This document shows, piece by piece, positions 14,136 through 28,000 of a DNA stretch of 64,000 nt. The DNA comes from Gordius sp. MW1 (lineage: Eukaryota; Nematomorpha; Gordioida; Gordea; Gordiidae), in contig OZ038531.1 in the NCBI GenBank assembly GCA_964036665.1, forward strand, positions 11,718,168 through 11,782,167. Direction: 5' to 3'. The notes beneath the pieces were generated by a model, which worked only from the letters and a program-made list of their open reading frames with translations, ran no database searches and was not told where the DNA came from. The translations under genes were made by a program, and so were the position numbers. Every line of letters begins with the position of its first letter. The first letter of the stretch is position 1.

Positions 14136-14480
14136 AGGATTCTCAAATTGGCTTACTTTTATATATTTTTTCATGCTCTTTCACATAGAATCGAAAAAAA
14201 TAAATACTTTTAACTCAAAATTTTTCACATATTTTTCTTTCAACCATATGCATCCGATGAAAGTTGTCGTTTTCAGACGTGGTTTCGATGATAAAAAGTA
14301 AAAATTTATCAGAATCAGAAAATTATTACTTTAAAATCATGATCGCATAGTGCATTTTTGAAAAATTAAGCACTCACGTTGCGATACAACAAACTAATCG
14401 CAACAATAAAACGTTGTCTTTTGTCAAAATGATAGTTCTCGCAGCTTAAAACCTCTTTGCGGAAGTCAATCGAGGATAAT
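14136..14480. repeat. Reference monomer, variant group B (345 bp)
   Basis: Example of the second group. It has TTTTTTCATGCTC in place of TTTTTTTACGCTC, CTCAAAATTTTTCAC, CAACCATATGCATCC, TTTCGATGATAAAAAG, CAGAAAATTATTACTTTAAA and GCATAGTGCATTTTTGAAAA, then ACTCACGTTGCG. B units are interspersed among A units at intervals of whole monomers and therefore mark the higher-order pattern. This example also carries a sub-variant, AAATACTTTTAACTC, seen near 12479, 14204, 16619, 23485, 33087, 34467, 42019 and 43744. Confidence 0.88.
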
Positions 14481-17400
14481 AGGATTCTCAAATTGGCTTA
14501 CTTTTATATATTTTTTTACGCTCTTTCACATAGAATCGAAAAAAATAAATATTTTTACCTCAAAAATTTTCACATATTTTTCTTTGAACCGTATTCATCC
14601 GATGAAAGTTGTCGTTTTCAGACGTGGTTTCTATGATCCCAAGTAAAAATTTATCAGAATCTAAAAACTATTACTTTGAAATCATGATCGCATAGAGCCA
14701 TTTTCAAAAATTAAGCACTAACGTTGCGATACAACAAACTAATCGCAACAATAAAACGTTGTCTTTTGTCAAAATGATAGTTCTCGCAGCTTAAAACCTC
14801 TTTTCGGAAGTCAATCGAGGATAAGAGGATTCTCAAATTGGCTTACTTTATTATATTTTTTCATGCTCTTTCACATAGAATCGAAAAAAATAAATATTTT
14901 TACCTCAAAATTTTTCACATATTTTTCTTTCAACCGTATGCATCCGATGAAAGTTGTCGTTTTCAGACGTGGTTTCGATGATAAAAAGTAAAAATTTATC
15001 AGAATCTGAAAACTATTACTTTGAAATCATGATCGCATAGAGCCATTTTCAAAAATTAAGCACTAACGTTGCGATACAACAAACTAATCGCAACAATAAA
15101 ACGTTGTCTTTTGTCAAAATGATAGTTCTCGCAGCTTAAAACCTCATTTCGGAAGTCAATCGAGGATAATAGGATTCTCAAATTGGCTTACTTTATTATA
15201 TTTTTTCATGCTCTTTCACATAGAATCGAAAAAAATAAATATTTTTACCTCAAAATTTTTCACATATTTTTCTTTCAACCGTATGCATCCGATGAAAGTT
15301 GTCGTTTTCAGACGTGGTTTCGATGATAAAAAGTAAAAATTTATCAGAATCTGAAAACTATTACTTTGAAATCATGATCGCATAGAGCCATTTTCAAAAA
15401 TTAAGCACTAACGTTGCGATACAACAAACTAATCGCAACAATAAAACGTTGTCTTTTGTCAAAATGATAGTTCTCGCAGCTTAAAACCTCTTTTCGGAAG
15501 TCAATCGAGGATAATAGGATTCTCAAATTGGCTTACTTTTATATATTTTTTCATGCTCTTTCACATAGAATCGAAAAAAATAAATATTTTTAACTCAAAA
15601 TTTTTCACATATTTTTCTTTCAACCATATGCATCCGATGAAAGTTGTCGTTTTCAGACGTGGTTTCGATGATAAAAAGTAAAAATTTATCAGAATCAGAA
15701 AATTATTACTTTAAAATCATGATCGCATAGTGCATTTTTGAAAAATTAAGCACTCACGTTGCGATACAACAAACTAATCGCAACAATAAAACGTTGTCTT
15801 TTGTCAAAATGATAGTTCTCGCAGCTTAAAACCTCTTTGCGGAAGTCAATCGAGGATAATGGGATTCTCAAATTGGCTTACTTTTATATATTTTTTTACG
15901 CTCTTTCACATAGAATCGAAAAAAATAAATATTTTTACCTCAAAAATTTTCACATATTTTTCTTTGAACCGTATTCATCCGATGAAAGTTGTCGTTTTCA
16001 GACGTGGTTTCTATGATCCCAAGTAAAAATTTATCAGAATCTAAAAACTATTACTTTGAAATCATGATCGCATAGAGCCATTTTCAAAAATAAAGCACTA
16101 ACGTTGCGATACAACAAACTAATCGCAACAATAAAACGTTGTCTTTTGTCAAAATGATAGTTCTCGCAGCTTAAAACCTCTTTTCGGAAGTCAATCGAGG
16201 ATAATAGGATTCTCAAATTGGCTTACTTTTATATATTTTTTTACGCTCTTTCACATAGAATCGAAAAAAATAAATATTTTTACCTCAAAAATTTTCACAT
16301 ATTTTTCTTTGAACCGTATTCATCCGATGAAAGTTGTCTTTTTCAGACGTGGTTTCTATGATCCCAAGTAAAAATTTATCAGAATCTAAAAACTATTACT
16401 TTGAAATCATGATCGCATAGAGGCATTTTCAAAAATAAAGCACTAACGTTGCGATACAACAAACTAATCGCAACAATAAAACGTTGTCTTTTGTCAAAAT
16501 GATAGTTCTCGCAGCTTAAAACCTCTTTTCGGAAGTCAATCGAGGATAATAGGATTCTCAAATTGGCTTACTTTTATATATTTTTTCATGCTCTTTCACA
16601 TAGAATCGAAAAAAATAAATACTTTTAACTCAAAATTTTTCACATATTTTTCTTTCAACCATATGCATCCGATGAAAGTTGTCGTTTTCAGACGTGGTTT
16701 CGATGATAAAAAGTAAAAATTTATCAGAATCAGAAAATTATTACTTTAAAATCATGATCGCATAGTGCATTTTTGAAAAATTAAGCACTCACGTTGCGAT
16801 ACAACAAACTAATCGCAACAATAAAACGTTGTCTTTTGTCAAAATGATAGTTCTCGCAGCTTAAAACCTCTTTGCGGAAGTCAATCGAGGATAATAGGAT
16901 TCTCAAATTGGCTTACTTTTATATATTTTTTTACGCTCTTTCACATAGAATCGAAAAAAATAAATATTTTTACCTCAAAAATTTTCACATATTTTTCTTT
17001 GAACCGTATTCATCCGATGAAAGTTGTCGTTTTCAGACGTGGTTTCTATGATCCCAAGTAAAAATTTATCAGAATCTAAAAACTATTACTTTGAAATCAT
17101 GATCGCATAGAGCCATTTTCAAAAATAAAGCACTAACGTTGCGATACAACAAACTAATCGCAACAATAAAACGTTGTCTTTTGTCAAAATGATAGTTCTC
17201 GCAGCTTAAAACCTCTTTTCGGAAGTCAATCGAGGATAAGAGGATTCTCAAATTGGCTTACTTTTATATATTTTTTTACGCTCTTTCACATAGAATCGAA
17301 AAAAATAAATATTTTTACCTCAAAAATTTTCACATATTTTTCTTTGAACCGTATTCATCCGATGAAAGTTGTCGTTTTCAGACGTGGTTTCTATGATCCC

Positions 17401-19879
17401 AAGTAAAAATTTATCAGAATCTGAAAACTATTTCTTTGAAATAATGATCGCATAGAGCCATTTTCAAAAATTAAGAACTAACGTTGCGATACAACAAACT
17501 AATCGCAACAATAAAACGTTGTCTTTTGTCAAAATGATAGTTCTCGCAGCTTAAAACCTCTTTTCGGAAGTCAATCGAGGATAATAGGATTCTCAAATTG
17601 GCTTACTTTTATATATTTTTTTACGCTCTTTCACATAGAATCGAAAAAAATAAATATTTTTACCTCAAAAATTTTCACATATTTTTCTTTGAACCGTATT
17701 CATCCGATGAAAGTTGTCTTTTTCAGACGTGGTTTCTATGATCCCAAGTAAAAATTTATCAGAATCTAAAAACTATTACTTTGAAATCATGATCGCATAG
17801 AGCCATTTTCAAAAATAAAGCACTAACGTTGCGATACAACAAACTAATCGCAACAATAAAACGTTGTCTTTTGTCAAAATGATAGTTCTCGCAGCTTAAA
17901 ACCTCTTTTCGGAAGTCAATCGAGGATAAGAGGATTCTCAAATTGGCTTACTTTTATATATTTTTTTACGCTCTTTCACATAGAATCGAAAAAAATAAAT
18001 ATTTTTACCTCAAAATTTTTCACATATTTTTCTTTGAATCGTATTCATCCGATGAAAGTTGTCGTTTTCAGACGTGGTTTCTATGATCCCAAGTAAAAAT
18101 TTATCAGAATCTGAAAACTATTACTTTGAAATCATGATCGCATAGAGCCATTTTCAAAAATTAAGCACTAACGTTGCGATACAACAAACTAATCGCAACA
18201 ATAAAACGTTATCTTTTGTCAAAATGATAGTTCTCGCAGCTTAAAACCTCTTTGCGGAAGTCAATCGAGGATAATAGGATTCTCAAATTGGCTTACTTTT
18301 ATATATTTTTTTACACTCTTTCACATAGAATCGAAAAAATTAAATATTTTTACCTCAAAATTTTTCACATATTTTTCCTTCAACCGTATGCATCCGATGA
18401 AAGTTGTCGTTTTCAGACGTGGTTTCGATGATAAAAAGTAAAAATTTATCAGAATCAGAAAACTATTACTTTAAAATCATGATCGCATAGTGCATTTTTG
18501 AAAAATTAAGCACTCACGTTGCGATACAACAAACTAATCGCAACAATAAAACGTTGTCTTTTGTCAAAATGATAGTTCTCGCAGCTTAAAACCTCTTTGC
18601 GGAAGTCAATCGAGGATAATAGGATTCTCAAATTGGCTTACTTTTATATATTTTTTTACGCTCTTTCACATAGAATCGAAAAAAATAAATATTTTTACCT
18701 CAAAAATTTTCACATATTTTTCTTTGAACCGTATTCATCCGATGAAAGCTGTCGTTTTCAGACATGGTTTCTATGATCCCAAGTAAGAATTTATCAGAAT
18801 TTAAAAACTATTACTTTGAAATCATAATCGCATAGAGCAGTTTTCAAAAATTAAGCACTCACGTTGCGATACAAACTAATCGCAACAATAAAACGTTGTC
18901 TTTTGTCAAAATGAATAGTTCTGGCAGCTTAAAACCTCTTTTCGGAAGTAAATCGAGGATAATAGGATTCTCAAATTGGCTTACTTTTATATATTTTTTC
19001 ATGCTCTTTCACATAGAATCGAAAAAAGTAAATATTTTTACCTCAAAATTTTTCACATATTTTTCTTTGAACCGTATTCATCCGATGAAAGTTGTCGTTT
19101 TCAGACGTGGTTTCGATGATAAAAAGTAAAAATTTATCAGAATCTGAAAACTATTACTTTGAAATCATGATCGCATAGAGCTATTTTCAAAAATTAAGCA
19201 CTAACGTTGCGATACAACAAACTAATCGCAACAATAAAACGTTGTCTTTTGTCAAAATGATAGTTCTCGCAGCTTAAAACCTCTTTTCGGAAGTAAATCG
19301 AGGATAATAGAATTCTCTAATTGGCTTACTTTTATATATTTTTTTACGCTCTTTCACATAGAATCGAAAAATAAATATTTTTACCTCAAAATCTTTCACA
19401 TATTTTTCTTTGAATCGTATTCATCCGATGAAAGTTGTCGTTTTCAGACGTGGTTTCTATGATCCCAAGTAAAAATTTATCAGAATCTAAAAACTATTAC
19501 TTTGAAATCATAATCGCATAGAGCAGTTTTCAAAAATTAAGCACTCACGTTGCGATACAACAAACTAAGCGCAACAATAAAACGTTGTCTTTTGTCAAAA
19601 TGATAGTTCTCGCAGCTTAAAACCTCTTTTCAGAAGTCAATCGAGGATAATAGGATTCTCAAATTGGCTTACTTTTATATATTTTTTCATGCTCTTTCAC
19701 ATAGAATCGAAAAAAATAAATATTTTTACCTCAAAATTTTTCACATATTTTTCTTTCAACCGTATGCATCCGATGAAAGTTGTCGTTTTCAGACGTGGTT
19801 TCGATGATAAAAAGTAAAAATTTATCAGAATCTGAAAACTATTACTTTGAAATCATGATCGCATAATGCATTTTTGAAA

Positions 19880-19925
19880 AATTAAGCACTCACGTTGCGA
19901 TGTCTTTTGTCAAAATGAATAGTTC
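19880..19925. repeat. Monomer lacking the conserved inverted repeat (30-bp deletion)
   Basis: CACGTTGCGA joins directly to TGTCTTTTGTC at about 19900. This removes the loop, the right arm and the following AATAAAACGT. The same deletion is at about 26766 and 38438, each inside a copy of the duplicated C-rich block, so it happened once and was carried along by duplication. The direct short repeat TG/CG at the ends is compatible with replication slippage. Confidence 0.9.
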
Positions 19926-21690
19926 TGGCAGCTTAAAACCTCTTTTCGGAAGTAAATCGAGGATAATAGGATTCTCAAATTGGCTTACTTTTATATATTT
20001 TTTCATGCTCTTTCACATAAAATCGAAAAAAATAAATATTTTTACCTCAAAATTTTTCACATATTTTTCTTTCAACCGTATGCATCCGATGAAAGTTGTC
20101 GTTTTCAGACGTGGTTTCGATGATAAAAAGTAAAAATTTATCAGAATCTGAAAACTATTACTTTGAAATCATGATCGCATAATGCATTTTTGAAAAATTA
20201 AGCACTCACGTTGCGATACAACAAACTAATCGCAACAATAAAACGTTGTCTTTTGTCAAAATGATAGTTCTCTCAGCTTAAAACCTCTTTGCGGAAGTCA
20301 ATCGAGGATAATAGGATTCTCAAATTGGCTACCTTTTATATATTTTTTTACGCTCTTTCACATAGAATCGAAAAAAATAAATATTTTTACCTCAAAATTT
20401 TTCACATATTTTTCTTTGAACCGTATTCATCCGATGAAAGTTGTCGTTTTCAGACGTGGTTTCTATGATCCCAAGTAAAAATTTATTAGAATCTAAAAAC
20501 TATTATTTTGAAATCATAATCGCATAGAGCAGTTTTCAAAAATTAAGCACTCACGTTGCGATACATTAAACTAATCGCAACAATAAAACGTTGTCTTTTG
20601 TCAAAATTAATAGTTCTGGCAGCTTAAAACCTCTTTTCGGAAGTAAATCGACGATAATAGGATTCTCAAATTGGCTTACTTTTATATATTTTTTCATGCT
20701 CTTTCACATAGAATCGAAAAAAATAAATATTTTTACCTCAAAATTTTTCACATATTTTTCTTTCTACCGTATGCATCCGATGAAAGGTGTTGTTTTCAGA
20801 CATGGTTTCTATGATCCCAAGTAAGAATTTATCAGAATCTAAAAACTATTATTTTGAAATCATAATCGCATAGAGCAGTTTTCAAAAATTAAGCACTCAC
20901 GTTGCGATACAACAAACTAATCGCAACAATAAAACGTTGTCTTTTGTCAAAATGAATAGTTCTGGCAGCTTAAAACCTCTTTTCGGAAGTAAATCGAGGA
21001 TAATAGGATTCTCAAATTGGCTTACTTTTATATATTTTTTCATGCTCTTTCACATAGAAAAAAATAAATATTTTTACCTCAAAATTTTTCACATATTTTT
21101 CTTTCTACCGTATGCATCCGATGAAAGGTGTCGTTTTCAGACATGGTTTCTATGATCCCAAGTAGAAATTTGTCAGAATTTGAAAACTAATACTTTGAAA
21201 TCATGATCGCATAATGCATTTTTGAAAAATTAAGCACTCACGTTGCGATACAACAAACTAATCGCAACAATAAAACGTTGTCTTTTGTCAGAATGTTAGT
21301 TCTCGCAGCTTAAAACCTCTTCGCGGAAGTCAATCGAGGATAATAGGATTCTCAAATTGGCTTACTTTTATATATTTTTTCATGCTCTTTCACATAGAAT
21401 CGAAAAAAATAAATATTTTTACCTCAAAAATTTTCACATATTTTTCTTTGAACCGTATTCATCCGATGAAAGCTGTCGTTTTCAGACATGGTTTCTATGA
21501 TCCCAAGTAAGAATTTATCAGAATTTAAAAACTATTACTTTGAAATCATAATCGCATAGAGCAGTTTTCAAAAATTAAGCACTCACGTTGCGATACAACA
21601 AACTAATCGCAACAATAAAACGTTGTCTTTTGTCAAAATGAATAGTTCTGGCAGCTTAAAACCTCTTTTCGGAAGTAAATCGACGATAAT

Positions 21691-22036
21691 AGGATTCTCA
21701 AATTGGCTTACTTTTATATATTTTTTCATGCTCTTTCACATAGAATCGAAAAAAATAAATATTTTTACCTCAAAAATTTTCACATATTTTTCTTTGAACC
21801 GTATTCATCCGATGAAAGCTGTCGTTTTCAGACATGGTTTCTATGATCCCAAGTAAGAATTTATCAGAATTTAAAAACTATTACTTTGAAATCATAATCG
21901 CATAGAGCAGTTTTCAAAAATTAAGCACTCACGTTGCGATACAACAAACTAATCGCAACAATAAAACGTTGTCTTTTGTCAAAATGAATAGTTCTGGCAG
22001 CTTAAAACCTCTTTTCGGAAGTAAATCGACGATAAT
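21691..22036. repeat. Reference monomer, variant group C (346 bp)
   Basis: Example of the third group. It is marked by GAAAGCTGTCG, CAGACATGG, AAGTAAGAATTTATC, CATAATCGCATAGAGCAG and CAAAATGAATAGTTCTGGC, the last carrying one extra A relative to groups A and B. The next unit often starts with GGAAGTAAATCGA. The extra base shifts the reading frame and creates the recurring 77-codon plus-strand open frame seen only near C units. C units are concentrated at 18.6-22.1, 25.5-30.0 and 37.4-40.6 kb, and in hybrids after 47.9 kb. Confidence 0.88.
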
Positions 22037-25000
22037 AGGATTCTCAAATTGGCTTACTTTTATATATTTTTTCATGCTCTTTCACATAGAATCGAAAAAA
22101 ATAAATATTTTTACCTCAAAATTTTTCACATATTTTTCTTTCAACCATATGCATCCGATGAAAGTTGTCGTTTTCAGACGTGGTTTCGATGATAAAAAGT
22201 AAAAATTTATCAGAATCAGAAAATTATTACTTTAAAATCATGATCGCATAGTGCATTTTTGAAAAATTAAGCACTCACGTTGCGATACAACAAACTAATC
22301 GCAACAATAAAACGTTGTCTTTTGTCAAAATGATAGTTCTCGCAGCTTAAAACCTCTTTGCGGAAGTCAATCGAGGATAATAGGATTCTCAAATTGGCTT
22401 ACTTTTATATATTTTTTTACGCTCTTTCACATAGAATCGAAAAAAATAAATATTTTTACCTCAAAAATTTTCACATATTTTTCTTTGAACCGTATTCATC
22501 CGATGAAAGTTGTCGTTTTCAGACGTGGTTTCTATGATCCCAAGTAAAAATTTATCAGAATCTAAAAACTATTACTTTGAAATCATGATCGCATAGAGCC
22601 ATTTTCAAAAATAAAGCACTAACGTTGCGATACAACAAACTAATCGCAACAATAAAACGTTGTCTTTTGTCAAAATGATAGTTCTCGCAGCTTAAAACCT
22701 CTTTTCGGAAGTCAATTGAGGATAAGAGGATTCTCAAATTGGCTTACTTTTATATATTTTTTTACGCTCTTTCACATAGAATTGAAAAAAATAAATATTT
22801 TTACCTCAAAAATTTTCACATATTTTTCTTTGAACCGTATTCATCCGATGAAAGTTGTCGTTTTCAGACGTGGTTTCTATGATCCCAAGTAAAAATTTAT
22901 CAGAATCTGAAAACTATTACTTTGAAATCATGATCGCATAGAGCCATTTTCAAAAATTAAGCACTAACGTTGCGATACAACAAACTAATCGCAACAATAA
23001 AACGTTGTCTTTTGTCAAAATGATAGTTCTCGCAGCTTAAAACCTCTTTTCGGAAGTCAATCGAGGATAATAGGATTCTCAAATTGGCTAACTTTTATAT
23101 ATTTTTTTACGCTCTTTCACATAGAATCGAAAAAAATAAATATTTTTACCTCAAAAATTTTCACATATTTTTCTTTGAACCGTATTCATCCGATGAAAGT
23201 TGTCTTTTTCAGACGTGGTTTCTATGATCCCAAGTAAAAATTTATCAGAATCTGAAAACTATTACTTTGAAATGATGATCGCATAGAGCCATTTTCAAAA
23301 ATAAAGCACTAACGTTGCGATACAACAAACTAATCGCAACAATAAAACGTTGTCTTTTGTCAAAATGATAGTTCTCGCAGCTTAAAACCTCTTTTCGGAA
23401 GTCAATCGAGGATAATAGGATTCTCAAATTGGCTTACTTTTATATATTTTTTCATGCTCTTTCACATAGAATCGAAAAAAATAAATACTTTTAACTCAAA
23501 ATTTTTCACATATTTTTCTTTCAACCATATGCATCCGATGAAAGTTGTCGTTTTCAGACGTGGTTTCGATGATAAAAAGTAAAAATTTATCAGAATCAGA
23601 AAATTATTACTTTAAAATCATGATCGCATAGTGCATTTTTGAAAAATTAAGCACTCACGTTGCGATACAACAAACTAATCGCAACAATAAAACGTTGTCT
23701 TTTGTCAAAATGATAGTTCTCGCAGCTTAAAACCTCTTTGCGGAAGTCAATCGAGGATAATAGGATTCTCAAATTGGCTTACTTTTATATATTTTTTTAC
23801 GCTCTTTCACATAGAATCGAAAAAAATAAATATTTTTACCTCAAAAATTTTCACATATTTTTCTTTGAACCGTATTCATCCGATGAAAGTTGTCGTTTTC
23901 AGACGTGGTTTCTATGATCCCAAGTAAAAATTTATCAGAATCTAAAAACTATTACTTTGAAATCATGATCGCATAGAGCCATTTTCAAAAATAAAGCACT
24001 AACGTTGCGATACAACAAACTAATCGCAACAATAAAACGTTGTCTTTTGTCAAAATGATAGTTCTCGCAGCTTAAAACCTCTTTTCGGAAGTCAATCGAG
24101 GATAAGAGGATTCTCAAATTGGCTTACTTTTATATATTTTTTTACGCTCTTTCACATAGAATCGAAAAAAATAAATATTTTTACCTCAAAAATTTTCACA
24201 TATTTTTCTTTGAACCGTATTCATCCGATGAAAGTTGTCGTTTTCAGACGTGGTTTCTATGATCCCAAGTAAAAATTTATCAGAATCTGAAAACTATTTC
24301 TTTGAAATCATGATCGCATAGAGCCATTTTCAAAAATTAAGAACTAACGTTGCGATACAACAAACTAATCGCAACAATAAAACGTTGTCTTTTGTCAAAA
24401 TGATAGTTCTCGCAGCTTAAAACCTCTTTTCGGAAGTCAATCGAGGATAAGAGGATTCTCAAATTGGCTTACTTTTATATATTTTTTTACGCTCTTTCAC
24501 ATAGAATCGAAAAAAATAAATATTTTTACCTCAAAAATTTTCACATATTTTTCTTTGAACCGTATTCATCCGATGAAAGTTGTCGTTTTCAGACGTGGTT
24601 TCTATGATCCCAAGTAAAAATTTATCAGAATCTGAAAACTATTTCTTTGAAATCATGATCGCATAGAGCCATTTTCAAAAATTAAGAACTAACGTTGCGA
24701 TACAACAAACTAATCGCAACAATAAAACGTTGTCTTTTGTCAAAATGATAGTTCTCGCAGCTTAAAACCTCTTTTCGGAAGTCAATCGAGGATAATAGGA
24801 TTCTCAAATTGGCTTACTTTTATATATTTTTTTACGCTCTTTCACATAGAATCGAAAAAAATAAATATTTTTACCTCAAAATTTTTCACATATTTTTCTT
24901 TGAATCGTATTCATCCGATGAAAGTTGTCGTTTTCAGACGTGGTTTCTATGATCCCAAGTAAAAATTTATCAGAATCTGAAAACTATTACTTTGAAATCA

Positions 25001-28000
25001 TGATCGCATAGAGCCATTTTCAAAAATTAAGCACTAACGTTGCGATACAACAAACTAATCGCAACAATAAAACGTTATCTTTTGTCAAAATGATAGTTCT
25101 CGCAGCTTAAAACCTCTTTGCGGAAGTCAATCGAGGATAATAGGATTCTCAAATTGGCTTACTTTTATATATTTTTTTACACTCTTTCACATAGAATCGA
25201 AAAAATTAAATATTTTTACCTCAAAATTTTTCACATATTTTTCCTTCAACCGTATGCATCCGATGAAAGTTGTCGTTTTCAGACGTGGTTTCGATGATAA
25301 AAAGTAAAAATTTATCAGAATCAGAAAACTATTACTTTAAAATCATGATCGCATAGTGCATTTTTGAAAAATTAAGCACTCACGTTGCGATACAACAAAC
25401 TAATCGCAACAATAAAACGTTGTCTTTTGTCAAAATGATAGTTCTCGCAGCTTAAAACCTCTTTGCGGAAGTCAATCGAGGATAATAGGATTCTCAAATT
25501 GGCTTACTTTTATATATTTTTTTACGCTCTTTCACATAGAATCGAAAAAAATAAATATTTTTACCTCAAAAATTTTCACATATTTTTCTTTGAACCGTAT
25601 TCATCCGATGAAAGCTGTCGTTTTCAGACATGGTTTCTATGATCCCAAGTAAGAATTTATCAGAATTTAAAAACTATTACTTTGAAATCATAATCGCATA
25701 GAGCAGTTTTCAAAAATTAAGCACTCACGTTGCGATACAAACTAATCGCAACAATAAAACGTTGTCTTTTGTCAAAATGAATAGTTCTGGCAGCTTAAAA
25801 CCTCTTTTCGGAAGTAAATCGAGGATAATAGGATTCTCAAATTGGCTTACTTTTATATATTTTTTCATGCTCTTTCACATAGAATCGAAAAAAGTAAATA
25901 TTTTTACCTCAAAATTTTTCACATATTTTTCTTTGAACCGTATTCATCCGATGAAAGTTGTCGTTTTCAGACGTGGTTTCGATGATAAAAAGTAAAAATT
26001 TATCAGAATCTGAAAACTATTACTTTGAAATCATGATCGCATAGAGCTATTTTCAAAAATTAAGCACTAACGTTGCGATACAACAAACTAATCGCAACAA
26101 TAAAACGTTGTCTTTTGTCAAAATGATAGTTCTCGCAGCTTAAAACCTCTTTTCGGAAGTAAATCGAGGATAATAGGATTCTCTAATTGGCTTACTTTTA
26201 TATATTTTTTTACGCTCTTTCACATAGAATCGAAAAATAAATATTTTTACCTCAAAATCTTTCACATATTTTTCTTTGAATCGTATTCATCCGATGAAAG
26301 TTGTCGTTTTCAGACGTGGTTTCTATGATCCCAAGTAAAAATTTATCAGAATCTAAAAACTATTACTTTGAAATCATAATCGCATAGAGCAGTTTTCAAA
26401 AATTAAGCACTCACGTTGCGATACAACAAACTAAGCGCAACAATAAAACGTTGTCTTTTGTCAAAATGATAGTTCTCGCAGCTTAAAACCTCTTTTCAGA
26501 AGTCAATCGAGGATAATAGGATTCTCAAATTGGCTTACTTTTATATATTTTTTCATGCTCTTTCACATAGAATCGAAAAAAATAAATATTTTTACCTCAA
26601 AATTTTTCACATATTTTTCTTTCAACCGTATGCATCCGATGAAAGTTGTCGTTTTCAGACGTGGTTTCGATGATAAAAAGTAAAAATTTATCAGAATCTG
26701 AAAACTATTACTTTGAAATCATGATCGCATAATGCATTTTTGAAAAATTAAGCACTCACGTTGCGATGTCTTTTGTCAAAATGAATAGTTCTGGCAGCTT
26801 AAAACCTCTTTTCGGAAGTAAATCGAGGATAATAGGATTCTCAAATTGGCTTACTTTTATATATTTTTTCATGCTCTTTCACATAAAATCGAAAAAAATA
26901 AATATTTTTACCTCAAAATTTTTCACATATTTTTCTTTCAACCGTATGCATCCGATGAAAGTTGTCGTTTTCAGACGTGGTTTCGATGATAAAAAGTAAA
27001 AATTTATCAGAATCTGAAAACTATTACTTTGAAATCATGATCGCATAATGCATTTTTGAAAAATTAAGCACTCACGTTGCGATACAACAAACTAATCGCA
27101 ACAATAAAACGTTGTCTTTTGTCAAAATGATAGTTCTCTCAGCTTAAAACCTCTTTGCGGAAGTCAATCGAGGATAATAGGATTCTCAAATTGGCTACCT
27201 TTTATATATTTTTTTACGCTCTTTCACATAGAATCGAAAAAAATAAATATTTTTACCTCAAAATTTTTCACATATTTTTCTTTGAACCGTATTCATCCGA
27301 TGAAAGTTGTCGTTTTCAGACGTGGTTTCTATGATCCCAAGTAAAAATTTATTAGAATCTAAAAACTATTATTTTGAAATCATAATCGCATAGAGCAGTT
27401 TTCAAAAATTAAGCACTCACGTTGCGATACATTAAACTAATCGCAACAATAAAACGTTGTCTTTTGTCAAAATTAATAGTTCTGGCAGCTTAAAACCTCT
27501 TTTCGGAAGTAAATCGACGATAATAGGATTCTCAAATTGGCTTACTTTTATATATTTTTTCATGCTCTTTCACATAGAATCGAAAAAAATAAATATTTTT
27601 ACCTCAAAATTTTTCACATATTTTTCTTTCTACCGTATGCATCCGATGAAAGGTGTTGTTTTCAGACATGGTTTCTATGATCCCAAGTAAGAATTTATCA
27701 GAATCTAAAAACTATTATTTTGAAATCATAATCGCATAGAGCAGTTTTCAAAAATTAAGCACTCACGTTGCGATACAACAAACTAATCGCAACAATAAAA
27801 CGTTGTCTTTTGTCAAAATGAATAGTTCTGGCAGCTTAAAACCTCTTTTCGGAAGTAAATCGAGGATAATAGGATTCTCAAATTGGCTTACTTTTATATA
27901 TTTTTTCATGCTCTTTCACATAGAAAAAAATAAATATTTTTACCTCAAAATTTTTCACATATTTTTCTTTCTACCGTATGCATCCGATGAAAGGTGTCGT

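Larger units (their letters stand above)
9365..24440. repeat. Large segmental duplication within the satellite, copy 1 (about 15 kb)
   Basis: Pairs co-linearly with 29990-42976. Offsets step through 20625/20624, 20608, 17848, 18883, 18538 and 18536 bp. Shared private variants include GATCGCACAGAGCC (near 9863 and 30486), AAGTATTATCAG lacking 7 bp (near 10507 and 31131), GAATTGAAAAAAATTAAT (near 11774 and 32382), TTTTTACACTC with AAAAAATTAAAT (near 18313; two downstream counterparts), and a hairpin-deleted unit (19902 and 38440). Large offset steps are whole monomers: loss of 2760 bp (8), gain of 1035 bp (3) and loss of 345 bp (1) in copy 2. Boundaries are approximate because flanking monomers are themselves similar. 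Confidence 0.88.

Noticed and set aside
18896..19129. Recurring 77-codon plus-strand open frame
   Set aside because: It starts at TTG and depends on a single extra A (ATGAATAG) in group C units. Its sequence is the same satellite read in another frame, with no known domain.
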